A model generated the notes under the pieces. The model saw only the letters and a program-made list of their open reading frames with translations. It was not told the DNA's origin and did no database searches. 64,000 bases of DNA, from the NCBI GenBank assembly GCA_965240325.2, contig OZ251234.1:868001-932000 (forward strand), given 5' to 3'. Numbering within the stretch: the stretch's first letter is position 1; each line of letters opens with the position of its first letter. This DNA is from Rebecca billardiae RCC1528 (taxonomy: Eukaryota > Haptophyta). The position numbers and the translations under genes are program-made. Below are positions 40,992 through 51,255 of this stretch, piece by piece.

Positions 40992-41339
40992 TCAGATCTC
41001 ATCATCCTGCAATTGGTAGTCCTCACCATGACGTGGGGGTGAGCCCAGGCCTAGCGCCGAGGCAATAGAAATGCTCACGAGCGCACACGCTACCACAATG
41101 AGGACCGCGGTGAGACCGCTCGAAGAGCGCTGGCCGAGCGTCTCTTGCGTCGACTGACGGCTCGCATATATTCCCAGCAAGGCTGCACCACCACCGGGAG
41201 ATGGAGGGGGGTGCGCGGGTGACGCTGACAGGGAGGGAGGCGGTGGATACTCTGGAAGGACATCACCGGTGGCCACGAGCAAGTGCAGAATGACGGTCGC
41301 TGCACGGGACGTGACAGCGAGCGCGGAGAACCGCGGCAT
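40992..41339 (-). CDS. small secretory-pathway membrane protein, paralogue B (unrecognised family)
   Basis: This 115-aa protein starts MPRF, has a hydrophobic segment ending VILHLLVATGDVLPEY, a Pro-rich linker, a membrane helix (LTAVLIVVACALVSISIASALGL) and the tail GSPPRHGEDYQLQDDEI. It matches paralogue A in order and in the GDVLP and SISIASALGLGSPP motifs, while the linker differs. The frame stays open far upstream (to 41822), but that part is antisense to the TauE gene. The start at 41339 leaves 142 bp to the divergent TauE start. Confidence 0.75.
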   Translation of the reverse strand: MPRFSALAVTSRAATVILHLLVATGDVLPEYPPPPSLSASPAHPPPSPGGGAALLGIYASRQSTQETLGQRSSSGLTAVLIVVACALVSISIASALGLGSPPRHGEDYQLQDDEI

Positions 41340-41481
41340 CGGCGTGGAGGTGCCGCGTCCACTTCCCGACCCGCAGAGGCTGGACGGAGCCGGAAGGGTA
41401 CAATCTCGCTTGAAAGTCCGGGCCCCCGCCCGCCGGCCGGCACTGATTCCGCGGGCGTCGCGCCCGGCCGCCTGACCAACG

Positions 41482-42666
41482 ATGCCCACCCCTTTGGTCG
41501 CCGTCTTCGCCGCAGGGGCGACTGGCGCGTTCGCAAAGGCAACCGCGGCGTTTGGCGAAGCCATCTGCTTCATCATCGTACTGCACGCTGCGAGTGCGCT
41601 CGACAGTAGGCCGTTCGAGGTCAAGGAGGCCATAGCGATCCAGACGCCGCTGTCGTTTGTGGCCAACGCGCTGTGGGTGCTCGTGCTCCGACGCGACGTG
41701 GACCTCGGCCTGCTGCGCGCGCAGGGCATCAGCCTCGTTGTAGGCGCAGTCATTGGCGTGCAGCTACTCGTCCGCCTCGCGTCGTCACGCGTGGCAAAGC
41801 TCGCAGGCTGCTTCTTCCTCACCTACTCTCTGGCAAGATTTGTGGAGAGTGCAGCGGGCTGGGCGCGAGGTAGGCTTTTGGCTGGGCGCGAGGAGGACGA
41901 GGTGACCCCACTCGGGGACGCGGAGAGGCTGGCCACGTGGCGGGAGACGCCGGTTGAGAGCCCTCGGGCGCACATGCTGCACGGCGCTATCGCTCCGGTG
42001 GACCCACAGCTAGCTGCGCCCAGCCCCGATGGCGGTCCTGGCCCCAGTTGGAGCAAACGACGGCAGGCGCGAGCAGCCACGCAGGTTGTACTCGCGGCCG
42101 TCGCGGGCTTCTTCACCGGGCTGTGCGGAAGCTGGTTCGGTGTGGCTGGCCCGCCGATGATGGTGTACTTCTCCTCCTTCACGCATGCCAAGGCGACGAT
42201 CCGAGCCAACTTCATCACGTGCATACTGTTGCTCAATGGCGCGACGCTGCCCACGCTGCTCTCCGCGCAGATCGTGCAGCCAGAGCGCTGGCCGCAGTAC
42301 GCGGTATGCGTGGCGGGCATGGGCGTTGGCAGTGCGTTCGGCTCTTGGCTGCACCGATATGTGCGCGAGGAGGCAGTGCGGACAATCGTCATCGCGCTGC
42401 TCTTCTGCTCCGCCGTGATGATGATCGCTGCTGGCGACCTTGCGCGCGCTGTCTGCGTCTTGGGCATTGCGTCTGCGGCGGGGTTAGGCGCGCTCGCCCT
42501 CGCCCTCGCGCCATTACTGCGCGACGAGCGGCTATGGCCGCATGCTGGCACTACCAGATACTGCCGTTGCGTATCTCGCCGGCCTGCTGGGGCAACGAGG
42601 CGCCGCGCAGCATCATTGTCCAGAACACTCTCAGATGCTGTGCCGCTTGCCCCGGTCGCAGACTGA
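41482..42666 (+). CDS. TauE/SafE-family anion (sulfite-type) exporter
   Basis: The 394-aa protein has two halves of hydrophobic helices, the first from GATGAFAKATAAFGEAICF and the second from VVLAAVAGFFTGLCGSWFGVAGPPMMVYF, the latter with the GGxxGxxG-like turn and PxxxxY signature of TauE/SafE permeases. AKATIRANFITCILLLN and the following helices complete the family plan. A charged loop of about 80 residues separates the halves. Members export sulfite, sulfoacetate or related anions. The membrane it sits in is not evident. The last 50 residues are Arg/Ala-rich and atypical. Confidence 0.85.
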   Translation: MPTPLVAVFAAGATGAFAKATAAFGEAICFIIVLHAASALDSRPFEVKEAIAIQTPLSFVANALWVLVLRRDVDLGLLRAQGISLVVGAVIGVQLLVRLASSRVAKLAGCFFLTYSLARFVESAAGWARGRLLAGREEDEVTPLGDAERLATWRETPVESPRAHMLHGAIAPVDPQLAAPSPDGGPGPSWSKRRQARAATQVVLAAVAGFFTGLCGSWFGVAGPPMMVYFSSFTHAKATIRANFITCILLLNGATLPTLLSAQIVQPERWPQYAVCVAGMGVGSAFGSWLHRYVREEAVRTIVIALLFCSAVMMIAAGDLARAVCVLGIASAAGLGALALALAPLLRDERLWPHAGTTRYCRCVSRRPAGATRRRAASLSRTLSDAVPLAPVAD

Positions 42667-43210
42667 CTACTGAGTGAGTGAGACGGGGTGCTGCCCACTG
42701 GTGCTGCCAGCGCCAGGGGGCATTGCAGTGAGGGCTGCTGACGCGCCGCGCCGATATGTTGATGGCAAAGTTCTCCTGCCGCCAGCGCGGATGAGGTGTG
42801 AGGCTTAGGCTCATCATGATCAGTCGGACCGGCTGCCACTAGTTACCGCGCCCAACGGAGCCCGTCTGCCTCTGACTGGCTCTTAGCTGCCGGGCGCCCG
42901 AGTGTCAGTAGACAGTAGTAGTATTCCCTGAGTCAGTAATTGCGCTGTAGCCGCGTTTGTTAAGCAGTTTGAAGACAGGCCGTCAGACAGTGTGAGACAG
43001 GTTGAGGTAGTACCGATCTACAGGTACTCACGGTCCCAATAAGACTTATCACTTAAGAGGCGCGCGTCACTCGCGCCGTTCATGACGACGATGCAGCCTC
43101 CACCGCCATTTCCGAATCTGATAGTCTCACATTAGTATATATATATATATATATATAGTATATATACATATATGTGTGTGTGTGTCACTGTGCATGTGAA
43201 TTCAGCTCAA
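42667..43210. other. intergenic stretch with TA microsatellite
   Basis: A TA/GT tract lies at about 43134-43190. It is the convergent 3' region of TauE and the CpeT-like gene; no gene is seen. Confidence 0.7.
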
Positions 43211-43954
43211 TCATTGTTGCCGCTGCCTCTCCAGCTTGTAAGGCACGTTGCGCCAGTTGCCGTAGATCTGGTTGCCATCGAGGTCGAAACCACGGTCGTT
43301 GATCCACAGGGCGTCCTCGAAGAGCTGCAGCGAATCCAGAACGCGGATCTGCTGCTTCATGATCGGCGAGAAGACATCCACCTCTCCGGCTGCGAGCTCG
43401 CCATCGAAGTAGCGCGCGCCACACTCGCCCAGCTCGTTGTACGTCCACACAACATCGCAGTCCGGGATGTGGTGGGCGAAGTCCTCGGCGGACCACCTCA
43501 CGGCGGACGCGTCGAAGCTGACGTCCGAGAGCTGGGCCATGCGCTCCTCGGGCACGCGATAGATCTTCATGTTGATCTGTGCGCCGTGAGTGACACAGTC
43601 GAGGCTCGGGTCTGCGCACTCCAGTGTGTATAGCCGCGTGCGGAAGCTCTGGTCGCCCCGCTCCGGGAATCGGTAGTCCGCTAGCATGGCTGGGCCTACT
43701 CCAGGCGCTTGCACGCGCTGCACGTGGCAACAGATGTGCTCATGCCCACCCCCCTCGCGCGGCGCGAGGCCTGCGGCCACGTCCACAGCGGCCTGCGCGC
43801 CGTTGTCGAAAGTGCCGGCGAAGCGGTGCATGAAGCACGCCAGCAGTGCAAGCTGAGTGCTTGCAGGGGCGGCGACGGCCGGCGGTGCCGAAATCGCCGC
43901 GACGTTCACCGCCGTTGAAGCGCGGAGTGCAGAACGCTGCGAGGCGGAGCGCAT
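43211..43954 (-). CDS. CpeT/CpcT-like chromophore lyase family protein, plastid-type
   Basis: The 247-aa frame has a transit-like N-terminus rich in Arg, Ser and Ala (MRSASQRSALRASTAVNVAA), then the CpeT domain: LLACFMHRFAGTFDN, QSFRTRLYTL, MKIYRVPEERMAQL, CDVVWTYNELG, ARYFDGELAAGEVD and LWINDRGFDLDGNQIYGN. In cyanobacteria and red-lineage algae CpcT/CpeT attach bilins to phycobiliproteins. An alga without phycobilisomes that retains the fold probably uses it for another plastid role; that is inference. Confidence 0.8.
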   Translation of the reverse strand: MRSASQRSALRASTAVNVAAISAPPAVAAPASTQLALLACFMHRFAGTFDNGAQAAVDVAAGLAPREGGGHEHICCHVQRVQAPGVGPAMLADYRFPERGDQSFRTRLYTLECADPSLDCVTHGAQINMKIYRVPEERMAQLSDVSFDASAVRWSAEDFAHHIPDCDVVWTYNELGECGARYFDGELAAGEVDVFSPIMKQQIRVLDSLQLFEDALWINDRGFDLDGNQIYGNWRNVPYKLERQRQQ

Positions 43955-44544
43955 GGCGACGGGGCAGGTCTCGATGCAAGACGTGCTGATGGGGCTAATT
44001 CAGTCCTGCTATTCAGAATACAGAATTCAATTAGCTGGGCTAAGCACGCCAATTAGCACCTGGATTATTGCCGGAAGCTGATTGGCCAAAGGTTGTGCTG
44101 GAGCAGCGGTCTGAGATCTCCAAGGTCCGCTTCCGACCGCCTTCCGGACCGCGCGCAAAACGGTACAAAGTGTGAAAGTGGAACCGGTACAAACGGTTCC
44201 CACGACCAAAGGAATTTCCAGGAACTTCCGTAGCAGTGACTGTGTGTGTGTGTGCCGTGTGTGTGTGTGTGTGTAGACGACACCGTACCAGGTCGGGCTG
44301 ATACTGATGTCAGTGTAGGCACTGAGCTGGTGCCAGCTGTTCGCCTTGAATCGGCGGGCCGACCCCGACACATCGGCGTTGTCAAAGTCGTGTTCAAAAG
44401 GTGCATATCATATCGAAGTTCAAAGCTGCGGCCGGGCGGTCCGGGCGCGGCGCCCCAGGGAGCAGAACCGCGCGATTCAAGTCGACGTCGACGCGGCCAC
44501 TCTCCCCGGGGAGCTTCGAGGCGTCACCGAGTCGGCGTCAGCGA
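43955..44544. other. intergenic gap with (GT)n microsatellite
   Basis: A GT tract spans about 44238-44275. The word CCAATTAGC recurs nearby (about 44026-44058). No gene is seen. Confidence 0.6.
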
Positions 44545-45799
44545 TCACGGCGCACACCCCTTCATGTACGGCGTCATGAAGTCATACAGGTGGATCCACA
44601 CGTTGGCGGCCATCTTGGTCCCCCGGATGACGGGCTGCGCCTCGTGGTTCGTTCGAGGGTCCTGCCGGCAGCGGCGTCCGGAGCGCGGCGACCCAGTGAG
44701 CGCGCGGTGCCCGCGCTTGGACGTGCTGGGCGCGCCGCGCGCGAGCCCGCGCGCACCTGCACTTCGGGCTGGTCGGCGAGCACCGAGGGCCACCACAGCG
44801 CCCGGCCGAGCTTGGGGTGGACGGTGATGTTGAGCCCGGGGAAAGCGGTCCCGCCGCCCTCCTCCACGTCTGACAGGTACAAGAAGAAGGTGTACACGCG
44901 CGGGCCGAACGGGAAATCCGTGTGCGCGTCCACCCAGTCGTGGTGCTGCCGATAGTACTCGCCCGGTGCGTATCTGCGCGCAGCGCGACGCGCGCGCGAG
45001 CGCACCCGGTCGGCCGCGCGCGGCCGACGCAGCGCTGAGGCGCTGGCGGCTGCGGTGCGCACCGCAGCACTTGGTAGAGCTCGAACGATTTGGGGCTGGA
45101 CTGCGTGATCTCGGCGATGCGCTGCGTGACTCGGCGCACGACTGGGTCCGTGCCACAGTCCGAGTCGACGCACCACGAGTTCTCTGACGTGCGCACATCG
45201 CTGATCTGCTTCTTGAACTGGCCGTTCTCGTCGATCCCGGCGACCGACGCGGAGCGCGCCATGCCCTTCGCGCCGAGCTCGAAGATGCGCTTGGCCTCCT
45301 CCTCGGAGAAGAGCTCGTCGAAGGTGACGACCCAGGGGTCGGTGGAGTGTATCGTCGGCTTGTACTGCGGAAAGCGGTCGACAGCGTCCTGGAAGACGCG
45401 CCCCATGGTCCCAGGAGCCAGGATGGGCCGCTCGTCCGGCGCGCGAGAGCACATGTATCGCCTGTCCACCCTGCCACGGTCACCACCGGATGGCCGCCCG
45501 AAGGGCTCGGCGGGGCAAAGACCGCAGGCAGCGCGGCAGTTGGTGTGCATGTACTCTGCATTGATCGTGCACTCGCCCTGCTGCGCCCACGTCTTGCAGT
45601 CCGCGGCTTTGTCGACGCAGGCGTCGAGGCCCGCTTGCGCCGCGCCGCGCGGTGGCTCGGGGCCGGCGTCATCGCCACCAAACCACATCGCTAGCGCGCC
45701 GATGAGCCCTACGAGGAAGGCCGCGATCGCATAGGGTGAGCTGGGCACCCACTTCGACTTGGACGATCCGCCGCGCCTGGGCGGCTTACCGCGCGCCAT
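44545..45799 (-). CDS. ShKT-domain prolyl 4-hydroxylase (3 exons)
   Basis: Exons on the minus strand are 45799-45063, 44973-44757 and 44661-44545, giving 356 aa; introns of 89 and 95 bp have GT-AG ends. A type II anchor (YAIAAFLVGLIGALAMWF, residues 23-40) is followed by a ShKT-type Cys motif (CVDKAADCKTW to TNCRAACGLC, 61-95) and the 2-oxoglutarate/Fe(II) hydroxylase domain. Iron ligands are in YYRQHHDWVDAH (H, D) and in PRTNHEAQPV (distal H), with the 2-oxoglutarate-binding Lys in RGTKMAANVW. The splice joints restore YQVLRYAPGEYY and PEVQDPRTNHEA. It should hydroxylate prolines of secretory proteins in the ER or Golgi. It is divergent from MATE (147 bp). Confidence 0.92.
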
Positions 45800-45946
45800 C
45801 GATTTCGTCACGGGTGTCGCGACTCCGCATGCGCGTGCAGCGGGCGGCCGTGCGGTGCGCTGAGTGGCCGCGGCACCTTGTCGTCTGTCGATCGGCCGGC
45901 GAGGCCGGCGCGCGGGGAGGCGGGGACGCGAGTTGGGCGTCATCAA

Positions 45947-47663
45947 ATGGCGGTCGCGTGTGCGCTCGCGCTCTCGCTCTGCGCCCACGTCTCGCTCGTG
46001 GGGACGCGCAATGCGCCGGTCAGCCTACGCCCTAGGATGAAGCTTGTGGCGATGGCTGCGGCGGGCGACAGCACGCCAAACGATTCCGTACCGCCCAGCG
46101 CTGCCGACTTGAGCGTCCGGCCGACGCGCGCCGACCTGCGCGAGGTGGTGGCGCTCGCCATCCCTGTGCTCGGCACGTGCCTTATGGCGCCGCTGACGAC
46201 CCTCACCGACACATGGACGGTCGGTAGGCTCTCGCCGGGCGGCGGGTCGGCCTCGTCCATCGGCCTTGGCGCGCTCGAGATCAACTCGGCCGTTTTCCGG
46301 CTGGTCGAAGGCTCGTTCACATTCCTCTCGATCGCGATGACCAAGGTGGTCGGCCGCGCCGCCGATCGCGGCGAGCGCGCGCAGGCGCACGTGGCGCGTG
46401 ACGGCCTCGCGCTCGCCACCATCATCGGCCTCACGTCAGCGCTCGCCATCGTCGGATCTGGCAAGCGCGTGCTGCTCGGCGCCTTCCAGCTGGGTGAGGC
46501 CTCTGAGCTGCTCGCGCCGTCGCTCATGTACCTGCGCGTGCGCGCGATCGCGCTGCCGCCTACGATCGCCAACTACGCGCTCTCCGGCATCTGCATCGCG
46601 CTGCGCCGCGTGCCAACGCTCGCGTACGCGCTCCCGGTGCTGATCAACCTGGTCGGAGACGTGCTGCTGGTGCCGACCATGGGGCTGTATGGCGCGGTGC
46701 TCGCGACGGCCGTGAGTAGCTGGGCGCAGCTGTGGCTGCTGCTGCGCCACGTCAGCCGGCACATGGACCTCACGTCTGGGCCGTGGTCGCTCATGTCGCG
46801 CGAGGACCTCCGGCCGTTCCTCAGCATCTCAGGTGGGATGCGGGCGCACGCACGCGCGGTGCCCTCCACCCCCACCCCACCCCCACCCCCTAGACCTTCC
46901 CTGCGACCCACGCGCCCGCCGCCACCGCCGCCCCCACCGCGGCCGCCACGCGGGCGCAGGTACGGCGCTCGTCGTGCAGCTGCTCAACTCGTTCACCTGG
47001 TCCTCGGCCGGCCGCGGGGTCGCCCTGTGCGCGGACGTGTCGTGCATTGCGATGCACCAGGTGCTCTCCGAGGCCTGCTACTTCCTCGCGTGCGTCGCCA
47101 CGCCGCTCTCGATGGCGGCGCAGGGCCTGCTGCCGGCGGCGGTGAGCAGGTGCGAGGTGCTGCGTGCGCGACGCATCCTCGCCTCGGTCGTCATCCTCGC
47201 CGTCGCGCTCGGCCTCGGCGGCGGTGCGGTCATCATTGGCTTCGGGCTGGGGGCGCCCGGAGCCCTGGCCGAGGATGCTGGCGTGCGCGCGCTCCTCTCG
47301 CGCTTTGCGCCGCTCGGCGCACTTTCAGTTCTGGCCAACTGCGTCAACTCCGGGCTGTACGGCGTGTACGTGGGCTGCGGCTGGCTGCCACGCTTCTTCG
47401 CGATGAATGTCGTGTCGACGCTCGTTGCCATCGCCGCGTTCCTGAGCGTGCCCGCGGCGCGCGGCGGGTACACTCTCGGGTGCGCTTGGGCCGGCATCGT
47501 TGGCTTCTGCGTGCTCAAGTGCGTGCTCGGGCTGCTGCAGCTGCCCGGCCTCGTGTCGCGCACCCTCCCACGCGAGCAGGACGTGTGCATGCTCAAGCCG
47601 GAGCTGGAGGAGCAGTACGGCCTTCCCGGCCTAGAGGGTACCAGCGCGCAGCCATCCACTTAG
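45947..47663 (+). CDS. MATE-family transporter, probably plastid (2 exons)
   Basis: Exons 45947-46832 and 46960-47663 give 529 aa; the 127-bp intron is GT-AG and the joint reads FLSISGTALVVQLLNSF. The hydrophobic core has about twelve helices with the MATE start VVALAIPVLGTCLMAPLTTLTDTW, the PALMYLR-like segment PSLMYLRVRAIALP and the second-half MHQVLSEACYFLACVATPLSMAAQ. Members exchange cations for organic compounds; plant plastid and EDS5-like members are the closest in style. The N-terminus MAVACALALSLCAHVSLVG plus an Arg-containing stretch fits a bipartite plastid signal. Substrate unknown. Confidence 0.88.
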
Positions 47664-48190
47664 TCGATGTGGAAGCCCAACTACTCACTAGCTAAGCTGA
47701 CGGCGGCGCGCAGCCGATCGGAGTTCGGAAGCCTGCATCGTCATCTGGACAGACGAGCAGCAGCCAGTGTCCTGAGTGCTGGCGGCAACTGGCGCGGTGC
47801 CTTGGGCTTGCTGGGGCAACTTGCTCGGGGTCACTGACTCACTCAGCAACGCACGCAATTGTTTTGGACGGTCCGCGCGCGCACTTCGCGCAGACAGACG
47901 GACTCTGGGACTTCGCGGGACCGTCTGGGTCTTGGGGCTGCGCTGCAGCGGCCGCGGGCAAGCGGCGCGCTCGCGGGCACCAGAGTCACGCGCCGTCACG
48001 GATCTGAGCGACTGATGCGCTAAGACCGCGCATGACGATATGAGTGCCATGACGATGACGACTCACGATAGAGATTAGAGTGACCGCGAGTTCGCGTAGT
48101 TTAATTACTGATGCGACGCCGACTGATCAGCAGCGCGCAGAGGATTTCGTCGTCGTCAGCATATATATAATAATATATCGTCGCGCATAT

Positions 48191-48250
48191 ATGACCGCGT
48201 TCCGCGGTCCTTTTCATCCGTAGAACGAACGTAGTTCGGGGCCCGCGGTG
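48191..48250. repeat. dispersed repeat, copy 2
   Basis: It matches 30939-30995 over its length (TGACCGCGTTCCGCGGTCC start, GGGGCCCGCGG end) with a 3-bp insertion and a few substitutions. Confidence 0.75.
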
Positions 48251-48401
48251 GCGGTGCACCCTCCGTCGCAGTCGTCTATTGACAGACCAGTTGCATGCCC
48301 CGTACAACTAGACTCCAGCGGTGCGCCGCCGCCCGCCGGCGCCGGGCGCGGGCCCATCGCAGCCGCCGGCGCGGCGCCGATTGTGTACAGGCGGATGCGA
48401 C

Positions 48402-48703
48402 GAGGCGTGATCGACGCATGAGCGCGACTCCACGTGCACGCCAGGCCACGTGGAGCTGACAGCCAGGGAACACGGTGCGGGGCCGCGGATTCGTTCGGGC
48501 CGCTGCTGCTGACCCAGTGACCGCTGTCTGTCGTCACCGCGCGCCGGCAGCGCCAGGAGTAGATGATTTGCACTGGTCCGAGTAGGGTTCGACCAGCGCC
48601 TGCGCGACGGCCGACAGGCGGGCGCGAGGCGTGATCGACGCATGAGCGCAACTCTACGTGCACGCCAGGCCGTACTCGCGGAGCTGACAGCCAGAGGGAG
48701 CAC
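48402..48703. repeat. direct repeat of about 75 bp
   Basis: Copies at 48402-48473 and 48626-48703 share GAGGCGTGATCGACGCATGA, ACGTGCACGCCAGGCC and GGAGCTGACAGCCAG. They differ by small indels. Confidence 0.85.
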
Positions 48704-49056
48704 TGTGTGTGCCGAGGTGCGAGGGCACCGGCGATATTCAATATATTGTTAGACTGAAGAAGAAGCGTGGGTGCTCCCTACCGCGCGTGTCCGGGCGATA
48801 GGTCCACCGGAAGCGACCAGGCGGGGCTAAGGACGGCCCCGGAGGGGCGAGGCGGACGGGGTCACATTACGGATGAACTGGTGGGTCAGGCAGCCCCAAA
48901 CTGAAACTCCCTGCCGAGTGCCCCGAGGGTTTGGGGCTCCGGACTGGCCGAGATAGTGCCGGATCGTGCCTCCGCCGGTACGTACGGGTAGAATGTGGAA
49001 ACTTACCCGCGACTCCTGTGGAACGGTGTCACCGAGAGCAGACTGATGCCCAGTCT

Positions 49057-49060
<4 letters not shown>

Positions 49061-49109
<49 letters not shown>

Positions 49110-49130
49110 GTATGTATATATATATATATA
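49061..49130. repeat. AT / GTAT microsatellite
   Basis: A TA tract is followed by a TATG run (about 49097-49115) and another TA tract. Confidence 0.9.
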
Positions 49131-49473
49131 CATGCTGTATATAGAGCTAATATATATAGCAAATATTAATAGCAAATGTTAATAGCTATATATAGCTATA
49201 TATATATATATACCATTGCATATCACACGTCAGGGCCTCGCGCCGTCCACCGTGACCCGTCCTTCGGCTCCAAGTGCTTCAAACTCGTCATCGGACATCG
49301 GTGATCGATCGTCATGTGCCAGGCCCCGAACGCAGCATGCTATCATTGCCTGTGGCAACGACACTCGACCTCGCTCGCGTCCGCCGCACGCTCGAGATCG
49401 CGCATCACCCGACCACGCGCACAGCGGACCACTCGACCACGGCCCCTGCCAGGGCACGTGCCCGCTTCACCGT

Positions 49474-50901
49474 TCACGGCCAGCGCGCGTGCAGCCCGAG
49501 GTGCTCAAGTGCGAGCTCGAGTCGAAGCAGCGCGTTGAACAAGCCGCCGCCCATCGACGTGGCAGAAGGCGGCGTCACGGCGAATGGGCGCACCGAGCCG
49601 GACGCCGGGCGCTGGCCCGACGCCGGCGGCGGCGCCGCGCCGAGCGAGCGCGGCACCCATGGCTCGCTCCCCGCCACCACCGCCGCGTCCGGCAGCTCGC
49701 CGCCGCTGATCAGCCTGTGCAGCCAACGCATCCCGTCCGGTTGAACGTGGTGCCATGCCATCACATTGCTGAGCAGCCGGCTCGTGCGCGAGGGCTCGCA
49801 CGGCGCGTGGCCGTAGGTGAGGGTCTCGCCGTAGTGGAGCGCCTTCGCGAGCACGCGCGGCGGCGTGGAGTGCTGGTTGTGCATGAAGATCGGCCGGCCC
49901 GCCGAGACCTCGAGGTTTTTCCGGAAGAGCACCTCGACGGTGCAGGCCTCGCCCACGCCGCCCGCAGAAGTGCGGTTGCACGCCATCTCGCACGACCACT
50001 TCCTGGGCGGCTTGACCTTCTTGGCGTAGGGCGAGCGGTGGCCGCACATGGCCCAGCCCATGTCGAACTCGTACCCGGGCAGGCACACCGCGTCCGCCGC
50101 GCCCGCGCGCCGGCTGGCGTGCACGCACATGTTGATCAGGTGATCGTTGTTGTACAGCGCGCCGCTATAAGGCTCATCCCACGGCGCAAGCTCGATGGGG
50201 CACACGCCGAGCGGGACGCGCGGGTCGGCCTCGCGCCGGCGGTACGTGTCGTAGCAGTCGATCACGATCTGCCGGCATGCGCCCATCACGCGCGGCGTGG
50301 CGAGCAGCTCGACCATCCGAGCGTTCATCAGCATGAAGGGCCCAGACGTGGGGCAGAAGTGCGCGGCGCCCATCGCTGCCGGAGTCCGGCCGGGGAAGAG
50401 GGCGGTGGGCCGCGCAGGGTCGGTCACGCCGTCCAGCGAGCCGAGCCGCGCGTGCAGCAGCGGCATGTTCCAGTACGTGTCGTCGTCGGTGAACAGGTAG
50501 AAGTCGCGGCCGGGCGTGAGCGTGAGCATGCGCGCAAACGTGTGCTCGAGTTTGTACTGCGCGCTCGCGATCGAGAGGCCGAGCGACTCGTTGCCCGGGC
50601 AGCACGGCGCCACGGTGAGCGAGCGACGCAGCTGCACATCCGACGCGCTCCGCAGCGCCCACTCCTCCGCGTACCGCGACGTGTCCACGAAGAGGACAAC
50701 GTCGTGCGCGGTCGACGCCCACGTGCGCGCGATCGTGCCCGCGAAGACGTCGGCGCGCGTGTCCGACGACATGACAGCGACGGCGACCGAGATGTCGCGC
50801 GCGTGGCCGGTGGGCACGGCGGTGCATGCGAGGAGCACCAGCATGCCGAGTGCCCCCACTGACGGCGAGGACACCGCGGCGGGCCTCGTGCCGCGCAGCA
50901 T
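49474..50901 (-). CDS. GT31/Fringe-like Golgi glycosyltransferase
   Basis: From the ATG at 50901 the product is 475 aa. It has a signal-anchor segment (GALGMLVLLACTAVPTG), then ISVAVAVMSSDTRADVFAGTI, the metal-binding motif FYLFTDDDTYWNM, and a later FMLMNARMVELLATP acceptor-side region like that of Fringe and GT31 enzymes. LPGYEFDMGWAMCG and conserved cysteines follow. It should transfer a sugar from a nucleotide donor in the Golgi. The last 60 residues are Pro/Ser-rich. The frame extends upstream to 51141, but the hydrophobic anchor right after the chosen Met favours 50901. Sugar and acceptor are unknown. Confidence 0.75.
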   Translation of the reverse strand: MLRGTRPAAVSSPSVGALGMLVLLACTAVPTGHARDISVAVAVMSSDTRADVFAGTIARTWASTAHDVVLFVDTSRYAEEWALRSASDVQLRRSLTVAPCCPGNESLGLSIASAQYKLEHTFARMLTLTPGRDFYLFTDDDTYWNMPLLHARLGSLDGVTDPARPTALFPGRTPAAMGAAHFCPTSGPFMLMNARMVELLATPRVMGACRQIVIDCYDTYRRREADPRVPLGVCPIELAPWDEPYSGALYNNDHLINMCVHASRRAGAADAVCLPGYEFDMGWAMCGHRSPYAKKVKPPRKWSCEMACNRTSAGGVGEACTVEVLFRKNLEVSAGRPIFMHNQHSTPPRVLAKALHYGETLTYGHAPCEPSRTSRLLSNVMAWHHVQPDGMRWLHRLISGGELPDAAVVAGSEPWVPRSLGAAPPPASGQRPASGSVRPFAVTPPSATSMGGGLFNALLRLELALEHLGLHARWP

Positions 50902-51255
50902 GGCGCACTCAGGGTGCAGCAGGCGCCCGGCTTCGCAGCGCAAGTCCTCCGTGGTGGGTGCGCAGGACCAACTTGCACGTGCCCGAGATCGGGTGCCCGA
51001 CGTTCGGACGCCTATCCCTTGAACAGTGCCCGAAGCTTCGACGTGCGACGACGATACAAAGGCTATAGATGACCAACGGCGTTCGCGCCGGCCTGACCTA
51101 CAAAAGCGAGCGCCTTTGAAGCTTGGGCAAGGTCTGGGCACTTGGATCTACGTACCCGCAACGAGCTCGGCTTTCGTGGATCCGTCCGTGGGAGTCTGCG
51201 CCGGACTGCATCGTGGAGCAGACCTCGGCGCGAACAGGCACGAGGTGCGACGACC
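50902..51255. promoter_or_regulatory. divergent spacer, GT31-like / 804-aa lumenal protein
   Basis: The 354 bp between start codons hold no gene and should contain both promoters. Confidence 0.3.

Larger units (their letters stand above)
47664..49473. other. long intergenic stretch with repeats
   Basis: No gene is seen. It contains AT-type microsatellites near 48160-48178 and 49061-49130, dispersed repeat copy 2, and the 75-bp direct repeat listed separately. The last 250 bp are the 3' flank of the GT31-like gene. Confidence 0.6.

Noticed and set aside
41340-41822. N-terminal extension of paralogue B
   Set aside because: It is antisense to TauE and does not occur in paralogue A.
49216-50862. 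548-codon plus-strand frame
   Set aside because: It is antisense to the GT31-like gene, with Arg/His-rich composition.
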